Of a DNA stretch of 64,000 nucleotides, positions 52,330-60,486 are shown in pieces; positions within the stretch are counted from its first letter, which is position 1, and each line of letters begins with the position of its first letter. Made by a program: the position numbers and the translations under genes. Where the stretch lies: the NCBI GenBank assembly GCA_963707275.1, contig CAVPPH010000001.1:1-64000 (forward strand), written 5' to 3'. Origin of the DNA: JACKBK01 sp963707275. GTDB lineage: Bacteria; Chloroflexota; Anaerolineae; JAAEKA01. The notes below the pieces were generated by a model. That model saw only the letters and a list, made by a program, of their open reading frames with translations, made no database searches and was not told where the DNA came from.

Positions 52330-53242
52330 CTAATCTGCCAGCGCCTTCTTCTTGGCTTCGAAGAAGCGCTGCCGCGGTAGACTGAGGACGTTGGACAGGG
52401 TACTGATTTCCTCGATCTCCGGGTCAGTGATGCCGCCGTCGGCGTTGGCGATGACGAACAAGAGGTCGATGAACTGGCAGCGTTCATCGTAGTCGGTGAC
52501 GTTGGCGAACTCGCTGGCCAGCCGGTAGTCGTCCAATTCCGACGAGAGCTGCGACAGCGCCACGTCTACCACGAACATCGCCTCGTCACCGCTGAGCTGC
52601 CAGTGAGTTCTGCAAGGCGCCGCTCATGACAGTCATCTCCTGGTCGGTGATCTGCGGATTGGCCGCGGCGACCTTGGCCATCATGCCGCCGGCCAGGCTC
52701 AGCTTGCGCACCTGCGCATCGGGCAGGTCCAGCGCTGCCTCGCCGCGCACCATGCGCTGGCTGGCAGCGTAGTAGACGCGATTGGTGATGAAGTCGTCGA
52801 GATGGTCCTCGCGGTTGGGGCCTTCGACAGCAACGGGTTGGCTGGCGGATCGGCCACGGAAGAGCCGCCCCAGTCCGTGGATGCTACCGCTGCTGCCGCC
52901 CAACTCGATGGCCGCCTTGACTTCATCCAGCGCTTGCCGTTCTTCCGGGGCGACCTCGTCCGTCCAGGCCAGCATGTCGTCCAGCGCCTGGAAGACCAGC
53001 GCCTTGTTCTCAGGCGCTTGCGCCAGCGCCTGCAGCTCGCCGACCAGCCGGGCGCGTTCTGCGTCGTTCACTGGCGACTCGATGTACATCTCTACTGACA
53101 TCCACTGGCGGGCATTGAGGTCGGGGATGCGCGCCAGCATTTCTTTCATGTTGGTGATCTCGTCGCGGGTCAGTTCGCCGTCGGCCCAGGATACAGCGAT
53201 CAGCGTTTTTGCCAGCGTCAGGATCAGATCGGTTTCTACCAT
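52330..53242 (-). CDS. TerB-like protein, frameshifted once
   Basis: About 300 residues after joining frames near 52610 (MSGALQ then HWQLSGDEAMFVVDVALS). Two TerB-like helical repeats are present: LTLAKTLIAVSWADGELTRD EI near the N-terminus and CQFIDLLFVIANADGGITDP near the C-terminus, each with the acidic DGELT/DGGIT loop that binds metal in TerB. A Gly/Ser linker near residue 130 joins them. TerB proteins act in stress and tellurite-related responses. Start at 53242 or an ATG three codons upstream. Confidence 0.7.
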
Positions 53243-53589
53243 GGTTTCTCTCATTTTCCTTTGCGTCACTGCCGCGGAGGCGGAAATCCACGCTTCAGAA
53301 GCACCAGACTCGCGCCTCCGCCGCAGTGACGGGTGACTTGTTATAAATCACTACTATAACGGGGGATCAGCCTGCAAGAGGTGCCGCCCCTTCCAAACGC
53401 TGCCGGAATGATACCCTTGTTACAGCGCAGCGGCAAGCTGACAGCCGCCGCGCGCAGTTGCCCCGCCAGTACAAACGGTCGTATAATGTCGGACAATGAA
53501 CAACCAGCACCGCGCGCCGGTTGAGTGTGGAGTTGCCGACTGCCTGCGATCAGAAGGCTGCCTAGCGGCTCCTCATGGAAGGATGCACC

Positions 53590-54585
53590 ATGACTAACTA
53601 CGCCGATGATATTGCCAAGGGTCTCGCTAAGGTCTACACCCAGAACAGTGTTCACGAGGGTGTGGAACTGGCGGACTTGCGGATGGCGATCCTGTCCGAT
53701 CTGCACAAGGGGCAACGTGACCGCGCCGACGATTTCCTGAACTGCGAGCAGACCTATCTGGCGGCCGCGGATCACTACTGGGCTGACCAGTACGAGCTGC
53801 TGCTGCTGGGCGACATCGAGGAGCTGTGGGAGTGCTGGCCGGAGCCGGTGATCCGCGAGTACAAGGATGTGCTGCTCAGCGAGCAGCGGTTCGCCGACAC
53901 GTCGCCTGGTCGTCGCTATAAGCGGTTTGTCGGCAACCACGACGATGTCTGGTATTTCCCGGATCAGGTGCAAAAGTATCTCGACTCTTACCTTGGTGGA
54001 CACCCGGTCATCGAAGGGTTGCGGCTGACGGTGCATGACCAGGGCGAGCCGCTGGGCGAGCTATTCCTGGTGCATGGCCATCAGGGCACGCCGGACTCCG
54101 ACCGTTTCGCCGGTTTTTCAGCAGTCGTCGTGCGCTACGTGTGGCGTCCCATTCAGCGCATATTCAACATTCGAAGCAGCACACCCAGCAACAACTTCAC
54201 CCTGCGCGCCAAACATGAAACGGCCATGTACAATTACGCCGAACAGCAGTCGGGGGTAGTCCTCATCGCCGGGCACACGCACCACCCCGTCTGGGAAGGG
54301 CTGAGCCTGGAGCAGGCCATGGAGTCTGTGCGCGCTGTCGGGCCGACGCCCGAAGTCGATGCAGCCTGGATGACCGAGCAGGCAGCCGGGGCGGTCACGC
54401 TGCCGGGTCGCACGCCCTGCTACTTCAACAGCGGCTGCTGCTCCTACAGCGACGGCTCGATCACCGCTATCGAGATCGCTGACCGCGAGATCCGGCTGGT
54501 GCGCTGGAAAGCCGCAGCCGCGCCGAAGCGGGTCGTGCTGTTTGCGGCTCAGCTTGCGGATGTGTTACAGGCAGTGAAGGATTGA
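53590..54585 (+). CDS. Calcineurin-type metallophosphoesterase
   Basis: 331 residues. RMAILSDLHKGQRDRADDFL, LLLLGDIEELWECWPEPV, RFVGNHDDVW, LFLVHGHQG and LIAGHTHHPVWEG give the full metal-binding set. GGAAGG precedes the ATG at 53590; an earlier in-frame ATG lies five codons upstream. The insert between GNHD and GHTH suits larger UDP-diacylglucosamine-hydrolase-like phosphoesterases. Substrate unknown. Confidence 0.82.
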   Translation: MTNYADDIAKGLAKVYTQNSVHEGVELADLRMAILSDLHKGQRDRADDFLNCEQTYLAAADHYWADQYELLLLGDIEELWECWPEPVIREYKDVLLSEQRFADTSPGRRYKRFVGNHDDVWYFPDQVQKYLDSYLGGHPVIEGLRLTVHDQGEPLGELFLVHGHQGTPDSDRFAGFSAVVVRYVWRPIQRIFNIRSSTPSNNFTLRAKHETAMYNYAEQQSGVVLIAGHTHHPVWEGLSLEQAMESVRAVGPTPEVDAAWMTEQAAGAVTLPGRTPCYFNSGCCSYSDGSITAIEIADREIRLVRWKAAAAPKRVVLFAAQLADVLQAVKD

Positions 54586-54705
54586 CCAAACTGCCTGTCA
54601 GACCTTATCAACTTTGCCTGCCTGACCGCGTTCAGCTATAATGCAGTGCGTCACGAATACACTTAAACACCTTGCGGCCGCGGCCGTTTCCTTGATGGAG
54701 GATCT

Positions 54706-55405
54706 ATGAGCACAGACGAGCAGGGCACGATACCCGAAGTAGGCCAGGAGCTGCCGATTTCCGTGGTCGCTGAGCGCATGCGCCAGGCCAGGGATTTGGC
54801 CGATATGACGGTGGCCGGCGCGGTCTCAACGGTCAACAGCATGGTTGAGATGGCATCGGCAGAGGCCGCTGCCAACGCCGAGGCCGCGGCTGACGCGAAC
54901 TCAGGAGGTGTCCGAAGCTTTGGGCAAGGCGGTTGCCGGCGTTGTGCAGGCGACATCGGTTTCCACCGGTGCGTTCATCGGCGGCGCGAAGGGTGCGTTG
55001 GGCGGGCTGATCCTGGCAGCGCAGATCAGTGGCGGCGCGCTCATCGAAGCGACCCGCGGGCTGGCTGGCACGACAGTGCGTACGGCTGGCGCGGTCACCG
55101 AAGGGCTGGTGATTGCCGCTCAGGATCAGGAGAAGGGCGCGACTCAGGTCAAGCAAGCCGCCCAAACTTTCACGCAGGAAAGCTTCGACGCGACTGCCGG
55201 CGTCGCATTTGGCACACTGGGCGGCGCTGCGACGGCCACCGGCGCGGTGGCTGGCGGCGCAAAGGGCGCGGTTGGTGGAACGGTCGAAGGGTTCAAGCTG
55301 GCTGCCAACGCCGGTGCGGATGCAACCTATACGATCACCAAAGAGGTCGCCAGAGGCAGCACCGAGGTAGCACGCCGCGTGTTGCGGCAGCCTGAGGATG
55401 AGTAG
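54706..55405 (+). CDS. Ala/Gly-rich hypothetical protein, frameshifted
   Basis: About 230 residues. ELPISVVAERMRQARDLADM opens one frame; near 54895 it passes to EVSEALGKAVAGVVQATSVS. The rest is a Gly-zipper-like series (GAFIGGAKGALGGLILAAQI, GGAATATGAVAGGAKGAVGG) ending RRVLRQPEDE. Such sequences form amphipathic or membrane-inserting helices. No family recognised. Confidence 0.5.
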
Positions 55406-55420
55406 AGTCGCTCCTCTCAG

Positions 55421-55484
55421 GTAACAGTCACTTTTCGCAGACTCCCGTAGCGTAGCGCAAGGAGCCGAAAGTGACCGTTACCTC
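55421..55484. repeat. REP-like inverted repeat
   Basis: AGGTAACAGTCACTTTTCG and the imperfect complement CGAAAGTGACCGTTACCT, 27 nt apart. The core GTCACT is shared with 52211-52247. Confidence 0.5.
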
Positions 55485-55497
55485 AAAAAGGCGAACA

Positions 55498-55524
55498 AAG
55501 CTCCCCGCCGCGGGGAGCTTTTCT
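55498..55524. terminator. Intrinsic terminator between convergent genes
   Basis: AAAGCTCCCCGC and GCGGGGAGCTTTT, followed by CTATTG. It overlaps the stop of the minus-strand phosphoesterase gene. Confidence 0.75.
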
Positions 55525-56362
55525 ATTGTTCGAGAGCCAGCCAGCGATCGACCGCTTCGTCCACGGTGATGCGCCGATGCAGAATTTCGTCCTCGTAGGC
55601 CTCCACCCAGGAGAACAGTTGGGAACGCGCGCTGCGCAGCTCTTCCAGGTGCAGACGAGCCAGCGGGCCGGCCTGCTCCTGGAACCCGGTCGTCGCGTAT
55701 GCCTCTTCCGTGCGTTGCCGGTCGTAGTCCAGCCGGACAATCTCTGCCCGCCAGCCGCCATCTACCCAGGTCAGCCGCCCGTAGCTTGCCCGTGGGTCGC
55801 CGTCGAAGGGCAGCCCCACCGACCCGACGTTGACGACCAGCGTGGCGTCCACTCGGCGCACCAGCGGCCAGTGGGTGTGGCCGACGCAGAGCGCAGCCGG
55901 CGCGGGATGCCCCACCTGTTCGCGCAGCGTGTCATCCGTGGTCATAGGAAAGATGCCGTCGCGCGTGCCGCGCGTCGAGGCGTGGACGACGCGCACCTCG
56001 CTGCCATCCGGTCCGGCGACTCTCTGCTGAAAGGGCATCGCTTGCAGCGGCGCGATGTCGCCGTCCAGCCGCGCCAGCGTCCAGCGGGTTGGCCGGTAGA
56101 TGTCAGCCGCTGCGTCGACGCCCGGCGGGTTTGGTCCGGCCTGCTGGATGACGTACTCCTCGTGGTTGCCCAGGACGGTGCGCCAGCCGTGTGTGTCCTG
56201 CCGCTCCAGCACAAATGCCAGGCACTCAGCCGGCTGCGGCCCGCGGTTCACCACATCGCCGCCTACCACCACCGTGTCAGGGCGCCACGCGTCGATATCC
56301 GCGGCGACTGTCTCCAGCGCTGTGAGGTTGGCGTGTATGTCGGCTAAGACGGCAAGTTTCAT
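55523..56362 (-). CDS. YfcE/ApaH-type metallophosphoesterase
   Basis: 279 residues. MKLAVLADIHANLTALETVA, TVVVGGDVVNRGPQPAE, TVLGNHEEYVI, VVHAST and LCVGHTHWPLVR are the five motifs of the DUF2051/YfcE-like group of phosphodiesterases, followed by VVNVGSVGLPFDGDPRASY. The C-terminal helices are family-specific. Possible substrates include nucleotide phosphodiesters. Starts at ATG 56362. Confidence 0.85.
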   Translation of the reverse strand: MKLAVLADIHANLTALETVAADIDAWRPDTVVVGGDVVNRGPQPAECLAFVLERQDTHGWRTVLGNHEEYVIQQAGPNPPGVDAAADIYRPTRWTLARLDGDIAPLQAMPFQQRVAGPDGSEVRVVHASTRGTRDGIFPMTTDDTLREQVGHPAPAALCVGHTHWPLVRRVDATLVVNVGSVGLPFDGDPRASYGRLTWVDGGWRAEIVRLDYDRQRTEEAYATTGFQEQAGPLARLHLEELRSARSQLFSWVEAYEDEILHRRITVDEAVDRWLALEQ

Positions 56363-56374
56363 CAGGGTTCAAAT

Positions 56375-56404
56375 AATGAGCGGCCCGCGTAAGGGCCGCT
56401 CATT
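56375..56404. terminator. Terminator-like hairpin
   Basis: AATGAGCGGCCC and its exact complement around GCGTAA, between the copper-chaperone and phosphoesterase genes. Confidence 0.65.
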
Positions 56405-56432
56405 GTGTTAGACGGGAAGCGGTGGTTGCCGG

Positions 56433-56951
56433 TCAGGGCTGGCGCACCTCGGCCTCGACGGTGACGGCGCCGGCCTGTTCGAACTGGAGAGTCACCGGGA
56501 ATGTCTCACCGGGGTTCAGGTCGCGCGTCAGGCCGATCAGCATGACGTGCAGCCCGCCCGGCTTCAGTTCAACCTGACCGTTGGCTGGGATTTCGATGCC
56601 GCCGGTGACCTGCTGCATGTGCATCACGTCGCCTTCCATCCTGGTCTCGTGGATCTCCACCGCGCCGGCCACATCGGCCGCGGCGCTGAGGAGGCGATCA
56701 GGCGCGTCGCCAGGGTTGGCCAGCATCATGTAGACAGCGCTGTTCATGCCGCCGCCCATGGCCATGCCGGTGTCGGAGGACGCGTCGCCTGTCATCTCAC
56801 CCGCTTTGGCGGCTCTCGCCCAGACGCCGCTGGCCTTGATACCGGTCGCCGGCTGGCTGGCTGGCGGCGCACAGGCTGCGGTCAGGGCAATCGCCAGCAG
56901 TGCGATCAGGGCAACCCAAAGATAGGTTCGCGTTTTGTGGTTTTGCCTCAT
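56433..56951 (-). CDS. PCu(A)C periplasmic copper chaperone lipoprotein
   Basis: 172 residues. The lipoprotein signal ends LTAAC. The mature part has GVWARAAKAGEMTG, NSAVYMMLANPGDAPDRLL, then the copper site: VEIHETRMEGDVMHMQQV and KPGGLHVMLIGL, i.e. H...M...HxM ligands in the PCu(A)C arrangement. It delivers Cu(I) to cytochrome oxidase or other copper enzymes outside the membrane. The ATG at 56951 follows AAAAGAGCG. Met-rich insertion (MAMGGGMNS) could add copper binding. Confidence 0.85.
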   Translation of the reverse strand: MRQNHKTRTYLWVALIALLAIALTAACAPPASQPATGIKASGVWARAAKAGEMTGDASSDTGMAMGGGMNSAVYMMLANPGDAPDRLLSAAADVAGAVEIHETRMEGDVMHMQQVTGGIEIPANGQVELKPGGLHVMLIGLTRDLNPGETFPVTLQFEQAGAVTVEAEVRQP

Positions 56952-57069
56952 CGGTTCGCTCTTTTCCTGTAGAGGGAGATGGCAATTGTGGCTGCCATTG
57001 AGCCGTATTTCACGTTTTATACCATTGCCCGCAAGCGGTGTCAACTGCTACTGAGCGCCGAAAACAGAA

Positions 57070-57104
57070 ACCCTCCCGGAGATTTCGGAAACCTCCGGGA
57101 GGGT
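57070..57104 (-). terminator. Intrinsic terminator for the LysR gene
   Basis: ACCCTCCCGGAG and its complement; on the minus strand it is followed by TTTCTGTTTTC, directly after the LysR stop. Confidence 0.75.
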
Positions 57105-57130
57105 GATGGCGACGGTGTTTGGTTGTCGCG

Positions 57131-58138
57131 TTAATTCAGCGACGGTTGTACTCGCTGTGGCAGCGATTGGCGAGTCATCCCTGCCGTGTCGCACGTCTCT
57201 TCGGTAGCCTCCGGCTGCAAGGCGTGGCGGCGGGTCAGTGTAATGCGCTGTAGCTCTTCAACGTAGCTCCAGAACGCGTTGACCGCGGGCGTGCGCGACC
57301 GATTGGAGTTGTCGACCAGATAAAGCCAGCGGGTGATTGCCATCCCTTCAATCGCGACCGGTACGATGTGTCCCCAGGTCATGCAGCGCTCGGCGGTCAC
57401 CATTGGCACAAAGGCGACGCCCATCTTCTCTTCTACGGCCATGACGATGGCTTCCGAGTTGTCCAGCACCAGCGCACATTCCAGGTGCTCAACATCGACG
57501 CCCAGCGTGTCGAGGCTTTCGATGACAGCCATCTGCGTGCCGGCAGTTGCCTGGCGGAAGATGAAGCGTTCGCCGTACAGTTCTTTCGGCTGAATGCTCT
57601 CCCGTTGCGCCCACGGATGGCTGGCAGGAACGACGAGGCTGATCTTGTCCTCAAAGAAGCGCTTGTAATGCAGCCCAGAGCGTTCGACGCGGTGGCTGGT
57701 GATGGCCACGTCCGCCTCGCCGGCCAGCAGCCAGTCGATCACCTGCGAACGCGCACCAATCCGCACGGCAGCCTGCACCTGAGGATACATCTCCCGATAG
57801 CGAGCCAGCAGTCGTGGCACCACGTATTTGCCTGAAGAAGTCGAACAGCCCAGAGTAACCAGACCGGCAACTTCACCGCTCAACGTCAGTGCGGCCTCTT
57901 CGACCTGCCGCCCGGCGCGCAACAGATCCTGCACCAGCGGCAGCAGCGACGCGCCGGCCGCGCTCAAGTCGACGCGCCGGCCGTGGCGTTCGAACAAATC
58001 GATGCCCAGTTGTTGCTCCAGGTTTTGAATGTGTTGGCTGACGCTGGGCTGGCTCATGTGCAGGCGCTGAGCCGTGCGTGTGAAGTTTTCTGTCTCCGCT
58101 GCTGTAACGAAAATGCGCAAGCTGTCCAGATCAAGCAT
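57131..58138 (-). CDS. LysR-family regulator (CysB/CbbR-like)
   Basis: 335 residues. The winged-helix DNA-binding domain is MLDLDSLRIFVTAAETENFT with RLHMSQPSVSQHIQNLEQQL and LFERHGRRVDLSAAG. The effector domain starts near residue 90 (GLVTLGCSTSSGKYVVPRLL) and ends with TRWLYLVDN. It is divergent from the four-rhodanese lipoprotein gene, 195 bp apart, the usual LysR-target layout. It therefore probably controls that gene and the cytochrome genes behind it; CysB-like regulators respond to sulfur metabolites. Confidence 0.87.
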   Translation of the reverse strand: MLDLDSLRIFVTAAETENFTRTAQRLHMSQPSVSQHIQNLEQQLGIDLFERHGRRVDLSAAGASLLPLVQDLLRAGRQVEEAALTLSGEVAGLVTLGCSTSSGKYVVPRLLARYREMYPQVQAAVRIGARSQVIDWLLAGEADVAITSHRVERSGLHYKRFFEDKISLVVPASHPWAQRESIQPKELYGERFIFRQATAGTQMAVIESLDTLGVDVEHLECALVLDNSEAIVMAVEEKMGVAFVPMVTAERCMTWGHIVPVAIEGMAITRWLYLVDNSNRSRTPAVNAFWSYVEELQRITLTRRHALQPEATEETCDTAGMTRQSLPQRVQPSLN

Positions 58139-58219
58139 GGCATGTTCCTTTCCTGTGATAGTTTTCTCAGATGTAGTTTATCAGATACTGTTATAAACGA
58201 ACATGATCTAGGTCATAAG

Positions 58220-58232
58220 ATCTTATAAAATT
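58220..58232. promoter_or_regulatory. Probable LysR box, shared with the PocR upstream region
   Basis: ATCTTATAAAATT (reverse of the 52104 motif) overlaps the 12-bp palindrome ATAAGATCTTAT (58216-58227), located midway between the divergent LysR and rhodanese genes. Position and dyad symmetry fit a LysR binding site. Confidence 0.5.
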
Positions 58233-58333
58233 CTCTTGTATGATCAACACTGGGAACGCTGTGTTCCCACCAGGTAATCTCGCAAGAACTGCCAGTCCTT
58301 GGCAGCCTAAGATGTTCGCCCATCGAGGAGAAA

Positions 58334-60376
58334 ATGATGACCCGCAAGCTCGCTCTCTTGACACTGCTGATTCTGGCTCTGGTGCTGGTTTCCGCGTGCG
58401 GCCCGGCTGCTGAAGAAGCTGCACCTACCGCGACCTCTGTGCCGCCCACTGCGACCTCCGTGCCGCCCACCGACACACCTGTGCCGCCGACGGCGACACC
58501 CGTGCCACCCACTGACACACCCGTGCCGCCTACCGCAACCCCGGTGCCGCCTACGGCCACCCCTGAGCCGCCCATGGCCAGCGCCGTCCAGGACGACGCG
58601 ATGGCCTATTATGGCGCCGGCCCGAAGACGATCTCGGCCGACGACCTGTTCGCCAACCTGAATGACGGCGACGCCGAAAACGATCCGTTCATTCTGTCGG
58701 TGCGCTCGCTGGAGGATGACACCTCCGGCCACATCCCCGGCGCCTACAACGTCAGCAACAAGGAACTGTTCACACCTGACGTGCTGGCGAACCTGCCGAC
58801 CGACCAGCCGATTGTGGTCTACTGCTACACTGGCCAGGCCGCTGCCCAGACAACGGCTGCGCTGAACATGATGGGGTACGACGCGTACAGTCTGGTCTAC
58901 GGCATGAGCGGCTGGTCCAACGACCCGACGGCCTATGTCAAGCGCTTCGACGCGGAGAAGAGCGCTCGCCAGTACGCGACCAGCACCGATGAGGTAGCGT
59001 GGCCCGAGGCAACTGGCGATATGCCGGAGGCGCTGGGCGACACCAGCGCTGCTGCTGCTGAGGCGTATTTCACCAATGGCGGGCCGAAGCTGATCGCCGC
59101 GGACGATGTTTACAACAATCTCAACGACGGCGACCCGGACAACGACCCCTTCATCATCTCCGTGCGCTCGGCCGAGGATTACGCCAAGGGGCATGTGCCG
59201 GGCGCTGTCTGGGCCAGTCCCAAGGAACTGTTTACGTCTGAGATGCTGGCCAAGCTGCCCAGCGACCGCCCCATCGTCGCCTACTGCTACACCGGCCAGA
59301 CCGCCGGTCAGGTGACTGCCGGCCTGAACCTGCTGGGCTATGACGCTGCCAGCATGACCTACGGCATGAGCGGCTGGAGCGACGATCCCGAAGTCTACGT
59401 CAAGCGCTTCGATCCTGAGAAGACGCCGCGCGACTTTGCCTTTGACACGGGCGCACCGGCCAGCCTGGCCGCCGGCAAGATGGCCGACGACACCGCTGCG
59501 GCTGGCAATGCAGTGCTGGACGCCGCGGTTGCCTACTTCAGTGCTGGCCAAAAGACCATTGCGGCTGACGCGCTGTACGAGAACCTGAACGACGGCGACG
59601 CAAGCAACGATCCCTACGTCATCTCCGTGCGCAAGCCGGAGGACTACGCCGCCGGCCACATCCCGGGTGCGGTCAACATCAGCCCCGGCGATGTGTTCAA
59701 CCCGGAGGTCCTGGCAACCTTGCCCACCGATCAGCCGATCGTGGTTCAATGCTACACCGGCCAGAGCGCCAGTCAGGTGACCTCAGCCCTGAACATGGCC
59801 GGCTACGATGCCAGCAATCTGGTGTTCGGCATGAGTTCCTGGACGACCGACCCGAATGTCTACAAGACGCGCTTCGAGCCGGAAATGGCCAAGGGCTACG
59901 CGACGACTACTGAACCGTTCGAGGCGACGGGCGAATACGCCTTGCCGAGCCCGCTGGCTGCTACTGTGGCCGAGGCTGCCAACACCTACTTCGACGCCGG
60001 CATGAAGACTATCAAGGCCGACGCGCTGTACGAGAATCTCAACGACGGCGACACGAGCAACGATCCCTACATCGTTTCCGTTCGCTCGGCTGAGGACTAC
60101 GGCAAGGGCCACCTGCCCGGCGCAGTCTGGGAGGATCCCAAGGCGCTCTTCACGGCCGAAGGTCTGGCAACTCTGCCGACTGACCAGCCGATCGTGGTCT
60201 ACTGCTACACCGGCCAGACCGCCAGCCAGGTGACATCGGCGCTCAACCTGCTGGGCTATGACGCCAGCAGCCTCTCCTTCGGCATGAGCTCGTGGAGCGA
60301 CGATCCCGACGTATACGTCAAGCGCTTCAGCGCCGAGAAGTCGACTCACGACTACCCGACCGAGGCCAGCCAGTGA
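58334..60376 (+). CDS. Secreted lipoprotein with four tandem rhodanese domains
   Basis: 680 residues. Lipobox LVSAC (Cys22) is followed by a Thr/Pro-rich linker (about 30-82) of repeated VPPTATP units. Four rhodanese modules follow, each about 120 residues with the same order: a YF/YYGAG...KTIxADxL start, NDPFIxSVRSxEDY, GHxPGA, and a six-residue active-site loop CYTGQ preceded by Y or Q. All four keep the catalytic Cys. Rhodaneses carry persulfide sulfur (or selenium). Tandem duplication is recent: modules 3 and 4 are very similar. Located outside the membrane, it may mobilise sulfane sulfur for the cytochromes. GAGGAG precedes the ATG. Confidence 0.9.
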   Translation: MMTRKLALLTLLILALVLVSACGPAAEEAAPTATSVPPTATSVPPTDTPVPPTATPVPPTDTPVPPTATPVPPTATPEPPMASAVQDDAMAYYGAGPKTISADDLFANLNDGDAENDPFILSVRSLEDDTSGHIPGAYNVSNKELFTPDVLANLPTDQPIVVYCYTGQAAAQTTAALNMMGYDAYSLVYGMSGWSNDPTAYVKRFDAEKSARQYATSTDEVAWPEATGDMPEALGDTSAAAAEAYFTNGGPKLIAADDVYNNLNDGDPDNDPFIISVRSAEDYAKGHVPGAVWASPKELFTSEMLAKLPSDRPIVAYCYTGQTAGQVTAGLNLLGYDAASMTYGMSGWSDDPEVYVKRFDPEKTPRDFAFDTGAPASLAAGKMADDTAAAGNAVLDAAVAYFSAGQKTIAADALYENLNDGDASNDPYVISVRKPEDYAAGHIPGAVNISPGDVFNPEVLATLPTDQPIVVQCYTGQSASQVTSALNMAGYDASNLVFGMSSWTTDPNVYKTRFEPEMAKGYATTTEPFEATGEYALPSPLAATVAEAANTYFDAGMKTIKADALYENLNDGDTSNDPYIVSVRSAEDYGKGHLPGAVWEDPKALFTAEGLATLPTDQPIVVYCYTGQTASQVTSALNLLGYDASSLSFGMSSWSDDPDVYVKRFSAEKSTHDYPTEASQ

Positions 60377-60415
60377 CCGGACGGCCGCGTCGCCGCCCGT
60401 TGACCTGATTGAATC

Positions 60416-60444
60416 GCCTGCCCCGAGGTATCCTCGGGGCAGGC
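60416..60444 (+). terminator. Terminator-like hairpin
   Basis: GCCTGCCCCGAGG and its exact complement around TAT, followed by AGTCCCGTTTCTTG, between the rhodanese and the 11-haem cytochrome genes. It may attenuate rather than end transcription. Confidence 0.65.
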
Positions 60445-60486
60445 AGTCCCGTTTCTTGACCTCCAAGTTGAAAGGAGCCATCCCCC

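Noticed and set aside
58307..59749. Long minus-strand open frame of 480 codons across the rhodanese gene
   Set aside because: Antisense shadow of a GC-rich repeated coding sequence; four intact rhodanese domains are on the plus strand.
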